Source: Lachnospiraceae bacterium
GTDB taxonomy: Bacteria > Bacillota > Clostridia > Lachnospirales > Lachnospiraceae
Assembly: GCA_017651385.1 (NCBI GenBank)
Contig: JAGCCY010000317.1
Location: 1 to 10,348 of the forward strand
Length of the DNA stretch: 10,348 bases
Direction of reading: 5' to 3'
This document shows positions 1 to 6,891 of this stretch, piece after piece (position 1 is the stretch's first letter; each line of letters begins with the position of its first letter). The notes beneath the pieces were generated by a model. That model saw only the letters and a list, made by a program, of their open reading frames with translations, ran no database searches and had not been told where the DNA came from. Made by a program: the position numbers and the translations under genes.

Positions 1-2558
1 CAGGAGATGTACTTGAAATAAACTACACGACCGCATTAAGCGGAACGGAAGTATTGCTGTGCAAAGATACATCAAGTAATTACATTAAGCTTGGTACTAT
101 CGAAAACGATAAAGAAAAGGCTACTTTTGTGCTCCCCGAAACAAGTATTTTTACGGGTGATATACAGCCTTTGTATGTACGTTTTAAAAATAATAACTGT
201 CAGTCGGGAAATACCCTCGGATTTTATGGAATTTCGATCTTAAGAGAGTCTGAAAACGGTACGCCCGATCCCACACCTCAGCCGGAAGAACCTTCGGAAT
301 CCGAGTCTCCCGTGTTTGAAGCTGTTCTATCGGACGGCTGCAATTATGAGGTAAACGGTGACGGCGGCTGGAATGTAGATTACAAAAAAGGCAGCTGGAA
401 CAGACTTGATTTTTCGGTTACGGGAAGCGATGTCTCAAAGTATGAAAAGCTTGTGATAGATCTAACGCCCCCCGATGATATCGTATTGGGAGTTTATGTT
501 GTAACAGCGGCCGGAGACAAGAAATTAAGGGACCACTGGGCAAAGGAAAGATTAAGTGCCGAAAGACAGACGCTTGAGTATGACCTTACAGAAGATATTA
601 CGGGACTTTATTTCTGGATCGATCCCAATGTTTGGGGCGATAACCTTCCGGAAGGATATGTGCTCGGTGAGAACAGGCAGCTTGTATTTAACGATATCAA
701 GCTTGTCGGAAACTCTTCGACAGAGGAACCGGAAGAACCCACGGGAGACCCTTCGGTTAAAGTAAACGTTTCCGAGACATCGTCAGGCTATGCCGCTTCG
801 GTAAATGGCGATGAAGTCACATTCACCTACAATAATGTATCCGGTGACGGATGGTGGCATACAGTCAAACTCGGTATAACAGACTGTGATATTACGAAGG
901 CAAACCAGCTCCGTATAGATATAACACCCGCCGGAGACGACATGACTATCGGTGTTTATGACGGAACGGAAAATATATGCTTCAGAAGCCACAGTACTCT
1001 TCCCAAGTCGGTCAGACAGGTCCTTAAGGTCGATCTTACCGATAATGTCGATAAGATAAAACTGTTCTGCGATGCAACTCTGGGAGCATTGGGTGAGAGA
1101 TCTTTCACCATCCACAAAGTATGGCTTTGTGACAAGGACGATCCCGATTTCGTTCTTTCGGATAAAGTTAAGTTTACGACCATAGACGGAGAACGATATA
1201 CGACCCTTACCGATGTTTCGGAGGGAGGCTTTGGTACTGTTGAATATGTAACGGGTCAGCAGCCCAGGATCTTCGGACGTTTTGAAGGCATAGGCGGAGA
1301 ATATGCATATTCCTCTAATGATGTATTTGCTTTTGAGTATGAAGGAATCGATGATATCAAGAGCGCATTTTCACAGGTGCTCATCGGTTACGGATTATCC
1401 GGAGGAGAGTATATCACCCTTAATAATCCGGCTGTAAAAGGCTCGTATGCATACTTTACCCTGCCTGAAGACACCTCGGGATATTTCAGTGAAAAGAAAC
1501 CCGTATATGTAAGATTCAAAATGAATGTCGCGGCAGAAGACACTGTCTTGAAGTTCAAAGGCATGCATATATATGACGCCGGGCAGTTTGAAGAATATCT
1601 TAAAACTATTGAAGAGCCTGTTGTTACCGGACATTTTGCAAAGATCAACAAGGCTGCTTCAAGCGGCTATAGATTCACAGATAATGCCGACGGTTCGATC
1701 ACCGTTAAATATCAGCGTGAAGCAAAGGCAAACTGGTCGCACATCAATGTGGATATCGTTAATGACGACTACGATACATACGATCAGCTCAGGATCGAAC
1801 TTATACCCGCAAACGCTATGACCATGGCTATCCTGGCCGACAAGAACGATGCGAACGGCAATAATATCTGGTACAGAAGCCATACCGACTTTGATTCGGA
1901 TGATAAGCAGATACTTAAGATCAACCTTAAGAAGGATAATAAATCCCAGACGGTTGAGATGCCTGTTACAGGACTTTACTTATATTGCGATTCGGAAGAA
2001 GCTCATAATGTTTCGCTTGTAGGCGATGCAGGAACGCTTGACAGAGAATTCGTGATCAACAGGATCTGGATCTGCAATTCTCAGGATCCCGATTTTATGC
2101 CCACAGAAAAGGCACTCTTTACGAATGTAAGAGGTAATTACTGTGATGTGGCGGACGTAAAAGAAGGCGGTTATGCAAAAGTTACGTCTAAGGGTTCCGA
2201 AAAGGACGGAAAGATCCGTTTATACGGTGAATTTACTTACAACGAAGGCTTTTCTTACAATCCGGGCGATGTATTTGCTCTTAAGTGGGACGGCCTTGAT
2301 TATGAAACAATAAAAGAATTCGAAGCTATCATAGGTTATGAAGACGGTTCGGCAGGACACATTGCATTTTCTGCCGCAAAGAAAGCCGGAGATTACGTTT
2401 ATTATGATATTCCCGAAGACAAAGACGGCAAGTTTGCAGCGACCGCACCCAAATATGTAAGGTTCAAAGCAAATGTGGGTCCTGACGGAAGCGTTTCCGA
2501 ACTTCAGGGAATGCATATCTATGACGGCGCAGAATGGAAGAAGTTCATCAACTCATTT
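1..2558 (+). repeat. Six protein-level modules of two types in B-A-A-B-A-B order
   Basis: These are degenerate repeats seen in the translation, not exact DNA repeats. A-type modules lie at about 312-718, 753-1151 and 1620-2096. Each has a Trp-containing strand near its start (GGWNVDY, DGWWHTV, ANWSHINV), a strand such as NQLRIDITP or DQLRIELIP, and a C-terminal strand; the second and third end in 'W-[LI]-C-[DN]-...-DPDF'. B-type modules lie at about 1-249 (3' part only), 1152-1619 and 2097-2558. Each ends in 'YVRFK-N...' followed, in the complete ones, by 'GMHIYD'. A Pro/Glu-rich linker (about 265-311) and a shorter one (about 720-752) separate early modules. The predicted fold is a beta-sandwich of carbohydrate-binding kind, but I do not recognise a named family, so ligand binding is inferred. 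Confidence 0.75.
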
Positions 2559-4358
2559 ACCTACAATGAGGAGGACTGCCCGCAGGGTGTTGCCGTAAGC
2601 TATTATGACGGCATATACTCAAGAGGTTTTGCATGGGCCACATACGCTCATATCGATAACGAACAGATACTTCAGTATGTAAAGGCTGATGCTTCCGCAT
2701 CAAAGGATGACGTGAACTGGGACAGCGCCGACGTGATCACCGTACCCGCCGTAAAAGGCACGGACAGAACGGATGTAAGCGGTGCAGTATGGCATATGTA
2801 CAAGGTTCACATCGAAAACCTTGAACCCGGATCGTTCTGGTACTTCAGAGTGGGCAATAAGGACACCGGTTTCTGTGATACGGGATCATTTAAGATCGAA
2901 GAAGCAGAGACGGACAAGCTGACATTCCTGCATCTTACGGACTGTCAGGAAGGAAACCAGTCCGGTTATACCAGATGGGCAAAGGTACTTGAGTGCGGTT
3001 ATAAGATGTTCCCCGACAGCAGTTTTGTGGCATTTACGGGCGATCTTACCAACGATTCGCACGCACATCTTAACATGATGCAGTGGAACTGGGGACTTGG
3101 CGAGCCCAAGAAGAACCTTCTTAACACCGTTATAATGCCCAGCGCCGGAAATCACGATGAATGGCCTTATTCCTTTACGGACAGATTTGATATTAAGTGG
3201 GCAGATTACATTAAAGAGGGAGATAAGCATCCCGATACGGGCAAGATCATCACCGACGGAACCATCGATGAAAAGACCGGCGGCTGCTATACCTTTGAGT
3301 ATGGTGATGACATTGTAATGATCAACCTCAACACAAACGATACAAACAACGAGATCGATTTTACTTCACAGTATAACTGGCTTAAGAGTCAGCTTGAAAA
3401 GTACAAGGATAAGAAGTGGAAGATCGTTCAGCTGCACAAGGGTCTCATGTCAACGGGTAATCATACCAATGACGGAGAAGTAGACTGGTTAAGGGATATC
3501 CTTCCTCCGCTCTTTGCAGAATATGAGGTAGATCTTGTGCTTCAGGGACACGATCACGTTTATACACGTTCAAGATCCTACTTCTACGGTACGGATTTCG
3601 ACGGCAACTATTACAGCGGACATAAGCCCTGCTGGCTTAACGGTGTGGTATACGACGGAAGAGACGAAGATCATCCCAAGTATGAGTTTAACGGTCAGGT
3701 AAGAGATATTACAAACCTTGAACCCAACGGTACACACTATGTAACCATTAACTATTGTGCAAACAAGTCATATGCGGTAGCTCCTTATATTGATAAGGTC
3801 ATCTATCCCGGTGTGAACCCTGTATTCAGCATGGGACCGGACGGCGAACTTACACGTAACGGCACCTCGATCCAGCTTCAGGGACAGCCCATGTTCGGAG
3901 CGATCCAGATCGACGGAGATACATTGATCTACGATTCGTATGTATATAACACCACAACGAAGGATGCCACATTGTACGATACCTTTATGGTAAAGAAGGG
4001 TGATGCCGAAAATGACTTTGAAGGCATCTGGAACAGAGGCTACAGAGATTCTCATGAAGGATTCGAAGAACTCACGATAGAGAGTATAATGGTGGAAGAC
4101 AAGGTCTATGACGGAAAGCCGGTAGAACTCAATCTTCACGGATTTGTGACAAATGACCCTTCATTTATCGACTATTCGAAACTGACCTTCCATACAGTCG
4201 GAACCACGACTTACGGAAAACCGTTCGACTCCAAGGAGAAGCTTCCGATCGAGAGAGGTAACTATAAGCTGATCGTTTCGGCCGACGTTATCGTGGAAAC
4301 GGATGGCGATCCCGTAATGTACTATCTCGAAAAAGAGATATATTTCTCAATAAAATAA
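1..4358 (+). CDS. Secreted modular calcineurin-like metallophosphoesterase (5' end outside window)
   Basis: The frame is open from base 3 with no start codon of its own, so the N-terminus and any signal peptide lie upstream; the TTG at 54 is internal. The protein is over 1,450 residues and is probably exported. The first 2.5 kb encode six beta-rich modules of two types. An Fn3-like domain like that preceding purple acid phosphatase domains follows (about 2559-2900). The catalytic domain (about 2910-3980) shows TDCQ (2937-2948), GDLTND (3039-3056), GNHD (3147-3158), a lone His in VQLHKG (3435-3437) and GHDH (3546-3557), the ordered metal-ligand motifs of the metallophosphoesterase superfamily. 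These enzymes hydrolyse phosphomono- or diesters with a dinuclear metal centre. The last 95 residues resemble an MBG/YDG Ig-like domain (VYDGKPVEL, about 4108-4134). No LPXTG, dockerin or membrane anchor follows. The catalytic assignment is strong; the natural substrate is unknown, with phosphorylated glycan, phytate or nucleotide all possible. Confidence 0.88.
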   Translation, partial: GDVLEINYTTALSGTEVLLCKDTSSNYIKLGTIENDKEKATFVLPETSIFTGDIQPLYVRFKNNNCQSGNTLGFYGISILRESENGTPDPTPQPEEPSESESPVFEAVLSDGCNYEVNGDGGWNVDYKKGSWNRLDFSVTGSDVSKYEKLVIDLTPPDDIVLGVYVVTAAGDKKLRDHWAKERLSAERQTLEYDLTEDITGLYFWIDPNVWGDNLPEGYVLGENRQLVFNDIKLVGNSSTEEPEEPTGDPSVKVNVSETSSGYAASVNGDEVTFTYNNVSGDGWWHTVKLGITDCDITKANQLRIDITPAGDDMTIGVYDGTENICFRSHSTLPKSVRQVLKVDLTDNVDKIKLFCDATLGALGERSFTIHKVWLCDKDDPDFVLSDKVKFTTIDGERYTTLTDVSEGGFGTVEYVTGQQPRIFGRFEGIGGEYAYSSNDVFAFEYEGIDDIKSAFSQVLIGYGLSGGEYITLNNPAVKGSYAYFTLPEDTSGYFSEKKPVYVRFKMNVAAEDTVLKFKGMHIYDAGQFEEYLKTIEEPVVTGHFAKINKAASSGYRFTDNADGSITVKYQREAKANWSHINVDIVNDDYDTYDQLRIELIPANAMTMAILADKNDANGNNIWYRSHTDFDSDDKQILKINLKKDNKSQTVEMPVTGLYLYCDSEEAHNVSLVGDAGTLDREFVINRIWICNSQDPDFMPTEKALFTNVRGNYCDVADVKEGGYAKVTSKGSEKDGKIRLYGEFTYNEGFSYNPGDVFALKWDGLDYETIKEFEAIIGYEDGSAGHIAFSAAKKAGDYVYYDIPEDKDGKFAATAPKYVRFKANVGPDGSVSELQGMHIYDGAEWKKFINSFTYNEEDCPQGVAVSYYDGIYSRGFAWATYAHIDNEQILQYVKADASASKDDVNWDSADVITVPAVKGTDRTDVSGAVWHMYKVHIENLEPGSFWYFRVGNKDTGFCDTGSFKIEEAETDKLTFLHLTDCQEGNQSGYTRWAKVLECGYKMFPDSSFVAFTGDLTNDSHAHLNMMQWNWGLGEPKKNLLNTVIMPSAGNHDEWPYSFTDRFDIKWADYIKEGDKHPDTGKIITDGTIDEKTGGCYTFEYGDDIVMINLNTNDTNNEIDFTSQYNWLKSQLEKYKDKKWKIVQLHKGLMSTGNHTNDGEVDWLRDILPPLFAEYEVDLVLQGHDHVYTRSRSYFYGTDFDGNYYSGHKPCWLNGVVYDGRDEDHPKYEFNGQVRDITNLEPNGTHYVTINYCANKSYAVAPYIDKVIYPGVNPVFSMGPDGELTRNGTSIQLQGQPMFGAIQIDGDTLIYDSYVYNTTTKDATLYDTFMVKKGDAENDFEGIWNRGYRDSHEGFEELTIESIMVEDKVYDGKPVELNLHGFVTNDPSFIDYSKLTFHTVGTTTYGKPFDSKEKLPIERGNYKLIVSADVIVETDGDPVMYYLEKEIYFSIK

Positions 4359-4360
4359 TT

Positions 4361-4403
4361 TTCCTTCCCTAAAGGAATAAATATCGGTCCCGCGTCAGGG
4401 ACT
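4361..4403 (+). other. Two small tandem hairpins 3' of the phosphoesterase gene
   Basis: Just after the stop codon, TTCCTT (4361-4366) can pair with AAGGAA (4372-4377) around a 5-nt loop. GGTCCC (4386-4391) can pair with GGGACT (4398-4403, one G-U) around a 6-nt loop. With the terminator stem that follows they make three hairpins in a row. They may stabilise the 3' end of the mRNA or be part of a small leader or sRNA. I see no match to a riboswitch class I know. The pairing is visible in the sequence; any function is inferred. Confidence 0.4.
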
Positions 4404-4410
4404 AAGTAAA

Positions 4411-4452
4411 GCCGTAATTTTGTTCAACATCATTATTACGGCTTTTTCTTTT
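4411..4452 (+). terminator. Rho-independent terminator
   Basis: GCCGTAAT (4411-4418) pairs perfectly with ATTACGGC (4435-4442) around a 16-nt loop and is followed directly by TTTTTCTTTT (4443-4452). It lies about 50 nt after the phosphoesterase stop codon and separates that gene from the acyltransferase/transporter operon. The loop is rather long and the stem only 8 bp, so some read-through is possible. Confidence 0.8.
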
Positions 4453-4473
4453 GCAAAAAAACGCGTCGTCATT

Positions 4474-4500
4474 AACGAAACACAAAGAAAAAACGTTTCG
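4474..4500 (+). promoter_or_regulatory. Inverted CGAAAC...GTTTCG element, candidate operator
   Basis: CGAAAC (4476-4481, within AACGAAACA at 4474-4482) and its reverse complement GTTTCG (4495-4500) face each other with 13 nt between them. The right arm overlaps the 8-bp palindrome AAACGTTT (4491-4498), whose central CG resembles LacI-family operators. It lies between the terminator and the AT-rich leader of the operon, where a promoter or operator would be expected. I could not find a convincing -35/-10 pair nearby. The role is inferred. Confidence 0.4.
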
Positions 4501-4529
4501 CAAATATTACACAAAAATTAAAAATAAAA

Positions 4530-4548
4530 AATGTGAAAATCGCACATT
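4530..4548 (+). promoter_or_regulatory. CRP/FNR-like inverted repeat ahead of the operon
   Basis: AATGTG (4530-4535) and CACATT (4543-4548) form a perfect 6-bp inverted repeat with a 7-nt spacer. The outline resembles the CRP-family pattern TGTGA-N6-TCACA but is one base shorter in the middle. It ends 6 nt before the AAAAGGG ribosome binding site. A protein bound here, or an RNA hairpin formed here, could affect expression of the acyltransferase and transporter genes. The symmetry is seen; the regulator is a guess. Confidence 0.4.
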
Positions 4549-4554
4549 GTAAGT

Positions 4555-4561
4555 AAAAGGG
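4555..4561 (+). promoter_or_regulatory. Ribosome binding site of the acyltransferase gene
   Basis: AAAAGGG sits 4 nt before the ATG at 4566 and only 1 nt before the ATG at 4563. The in-frame ATGs at 4608 and 4626 have no purine-rich site in front of them. This favours 4566 (or 4563) as the start although the first 21 residues look unlike the rest of the protein. Confidence 0.5.
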
Positions 4562-4562
4562 A

Positions 4563-5981
4563 ATGATGATACGATGTTTACGCAACAACGAAACAAATAA
4601 CGAAACAATGCAACGAAACACAAACATGACAACTAAGCCGATCTACAGTGAATTAGTGAAATATATGGGCCTTGAAAAGCTTCCGAAGGATCTTTGCGAA
4701 GCTTATGAGTTATATGTGCCCGATGAAAGCCGCGTTCTTTTACCGCATGACATATATGAAGAGCTCCTTGCTCCGTACGATCTTTCAAAGGAACAAAAAG
4801 GTTATCTTGATGAGGCTCTTGCCGCGATAGAAGCCGATGAAAAGGTTTTGTTCTTCTCAAGATTCTTCGTATGGGATATGTGCTCGATGCGTAACAAGTA
4901 CGATATCGACAGATATACGGAACTTAAGCCCGGGTGTCTTGGCAAATACAACGAAGCATATGCATTTTTAGTAATGCTTTCGTGTGTACCGGTCGCAGAA
5001 AAAGATATGATCGCCAGAGGCATCCCGAAATCCTATTACGAGGATATCCCTCACAGGATGTTAAGGCTTCAGCTTTCAAGATACAAAAAAGAAGGCCGGA
5101 TAGATGTGGAAGATATGCCGTGGAAGATGAACTTTTACACACTTACGATCTTCCTTTTGGACAGATTCCTCTTTATCCCCTATGCGCACGGTGAGAGGTT
5201 CAGGCTTTACAGAAGTGTTAAAACGGGAAAAGTGATCGGCATCTGCGAAACGGGCTGTACATATGATACCGAGGGTCAGCTTCTTTCCTGGGGATTCCCC
5301 GATGAAGAAGAAAACGAACCCGAAGAACCCGACATTGATGATATTTCCGATACCGGATACTTCTATTCAACAAGACCGGCAAAAGAAGAAGGAACTTTTA
5401 AGACCACACTTACAGAAGACGAAGAACATGTTACGGGTTATTACATGAACCCGGTCGGATATACGGAGAATAAAGAGATCACGCTTGATAAAAACGAATA
5501 TAAGCAGGTTCTTTTCGACGGGGATTACATGATAGCCCTTCATATTCCGGAAGGAGAGGGCTACACTCCCGAAAGACTTGAAAATTCAATGCGTCTTGCA
5601 CTTGATTTCTTTAAAAAGTACTATCCCGAACTTGATATGAAGGGATTCTGGTCGTCGAGCTGGCTCTACGACGAAAGGCTCAGGTTCATCTTAAGCGATG
5701 ACAGAAATATCCCGAGGGTTCAGGACCGGATGTTCCGCTACAGCGACGGAGAGGACGGCTCAATGCTGTACGTGCACCTTTATAAGGACATGAAAAACAA
5801 ACTGTCCGAGGCGGAATGTACAAGCTCGCTTCAGAAGGGAGCGAGGGAATGCCTTAGAAAAGGCATCCGCTTTATGACGACGGGAATGATGATATTAACA
5901 GACGAAGCTTTATCGGGAAAGGTTTATTACACACAGGAAGATAAAGAGGCATACAAAAAGATGTCTCAGTCATGGAGCTAA
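4563..5981 (+). CDS. GNAT-like acyltransferase (NAT_N + GNAT_C type), cytoplasmic
   Basis: A 472-residue soluble protein with no signal peptide or obvious membrane segment. The helical N-terminal half (about residues 22-215) fits the N-acyltransferase N-terminal domain. A very acidic stretch follows (residues 247-263). The C-terminal half carries the signature of the GNAT-like C-terminal domain: SSSWLYDERLRFIL (S364-S366, W367) followed by 'DDRNIPRVQDRM'. From memory of these families (formerly grouped as DUF5596) they are predicted acyl-CoA-dependent acyltransferases that often lie beside sugar genes in Clostridia; activity is not established. Start choice is uncertain: 4563/4566 is supported by the AAAAGGG site, but residues 1-21 are Asn/Thr-rich and encoded over repeats, so ATG 4626 remains possible. 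Its TAA is 1 nt from the next ATG, so translation of the permease is probably coupled to this gene. Confidence 0.8.
   Translation: MMIRCLRNNETNNETMQRNTNMTTKPIYSELVKYMGLEKLPKDLCEAYELYVPDESRVLLPHDIYEELLAPYDLSKEQKGYLDEALAAIEADEKVLFFSRFFVWDMCSMRNKYDIDRYTELKPGCLGKYNEAYAFLVMLSCVPVAEKDMIARGIPKSYYEDIPHRMLRLQLSRYKKEGRIDVEDMPWKMNFYTLTIFLLDRFLFIPYAHGERFRLYRSVKTGKVIGICETGCTYDTEGQLLSWGFPDEEENEPEEPDIDDISDTGYFYSTRPAKEEGTFKTTLTEDEEHVTGYYMNPVGYTENKEITLDKNEYKQVLFDGDYMIALHIPEGEGYTPERLENSMRLALDFFKKYYPELDMKGFWSSSWLYDERLRFILSDDRNIPRVQDRMFRYSDGEDGSMLYVHLYKDMKNKLSEAECTSSLQKGARECLRKGIRFMTTGMMILTDEALSGKVYYTQEDKEAYKKMSQSWS
4587..4620 (+). repeat. Three closely spaced AACGAAACA direct repeats at the 5' end of the acyltransferase gene
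   Basis: AACGAAACA occurs at 4587-4595, 4599-4607 and 4612-4620, with start-to-start spacing of 12 and 13 nt. A fourth copy lies upstream at 4474-4482. The first two are in the coding frame (Asn-Glu-Thr), the third is in a different frame, and the fourth is non-coding. This suggests the DNA or RNA sequence matters rather than the peptide. It may be an operator array or an RNA-binding site near the start codon; no known regulator is recognised. Confidence 0.6.
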
Positions 5982-5982
5982 T

Positions 5983-6891
5983 ATGTTTAAAGAACTCAAA
6001 AAGAACAGACAACTTTACATCATGTGCATACCGGCCCTTGTGGTACTTATCCTTTTTGCTTACATCCCAATGGCAGGTATCTGGATGGCATTTACCGAGT
6101 ACAACATTCAGGACGGTATATTCGGAAGCAAGTTCGTGGGACTTCAGAACTTTAAATACTTCTTCACAGGAAGTACCGGAATGGGACGAAAGGTTATCTA
6201 CAACACTCTGTACATCAACTTCTTCGGTCTTATCTTCGGAACGATCATACCGATCATGATCGCGATCAACTTTAACGAGATCAAGGGAAAGGTATTTAAA
6301 AAGATCACACAGAGCGCGATGTTCTTCCCTTATTTCCTTTCATGGGTTGTTGTGGGTGCCATCATTTACGCGTTCTTTTCAACGGATACCGGTATAGTAA
6401 ACAGATTCTTAGCCAATTCCGGTCACGACATCATCCGCTGGTATGCGGAAAAGAAATACTGGAAGGGCATCATAATAACGGCCGATGTGTGGAAATGGTG
6501 CGGATACAACTCGATCATCTATATGGCGGCCATGACAAACTTCGATCCGTCACTGTATGAAGCGGCTACCGTGGACGGTGCGAACCGCTTCCAGAGGATC
6601 ACACGTATCACACTTCCGCTCCTTAAACCTACGGTAGTGGTACTTACGCTCATGAGCATAGGAAGGATCTTCTTCGGAGACTTCGGTATGATCTACGGTA
6701 TCGTGGGCAACAACTCACTTCTCTACGACGAAGTGGCCGTAATCGATACTTACGTATATTCGGCAATGCGTTCTTTGGGCTTCTCATATACCACAGCGAT
6801 CGGTCTTTTCCAATCGGTAATGGGCCTTATACTTGTAACCTTATCAAATAAACTGGCAAAGAAAGTAAACGACGGAGAGGGATTGTTCTGA
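5983..6891 (+). CDS. Sugar ABC transporter permease, LplB/YtcP (MalF) type
   Basis: A 302-residue integral membrane protein, the usual length for this family, with about six membrane segments. The first is near residues 12-32 (start YIMCIPALVVLILFAYIPM) and the last near 270-290. The cytoplasmic EAA loop that docks on the ATPase is clear: YEAATVDGA at residues 192-200, followed by '-FQRITRITLPLLKP'. It forms one half of the membrane channel of a CUT1-family carbohydrate importer, pairing with the next gene product. GGAG at 5974-5977, inside the end of the upstream gene, serves as ribosome binding site. One nucleotide separates the ATG from the acyltransferase stop. The TGA overlaps the next ATG by 1 nt. 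The family is certain; the substrate is not readable, though relatives transport oligosaccharides, often uronide-containing. Confidence 0.93.
   Translation: MFKELKKNRQLYIMCIPALVVLILFAYIPMAGIWMAFTEYNIQDGIFGSKFVGLQNFKYFFTGSTGMGRKVIYNTLYINFFGLIFGTIIPIMIAINFNEIKGKVFKKITQSAMFFPYFLSWVVVGAIIYAFFSTDTGIVNRFLANSGHDIIRWYAEKKYWKGIIITADVWKWCGYNSIIYMAAMTNFDPSLYEAATVDGANRFQRITRITLPLLKPTVVVLTLMSIGRIFFGDFGMIYGIVGNNSLLYDEVAVIDTYVYSAMRSLGFSYTTAIGLFQSVMGLILVTLSNKLAKKVNDGEGLF

Noticed and set aside
54-56. TTG at 54 as the start of the phosphoesterase gene
   Set aside because: The same frame is open back to base 3, encodes the rest of a B-type module, and has no ribosome binding site before 54.
3768-4139. Open frame of 123 codons on the minus strand inside the phosphoesterase gene
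   Set aside because: It lies fully opposite a strongly supported coding region, has no recognisable domain and no ribosome binding site stands out; several similar minus-strand frames were dismissed for the same reason.
4361-4452. Known riboswitch upstream of the transporter operon
   Set aside because: No conserved core of any riboswitch class I can recall is visible in the three hairpins.
4501-4530. Possible -10/-35 promoter in the AT-rich leader
   Set aside because: TATTAC and TTAAAA look like weak -10 boxes but no acceptable -35 is found at 16-18 nt; the run of A/T makes chance matches likely.
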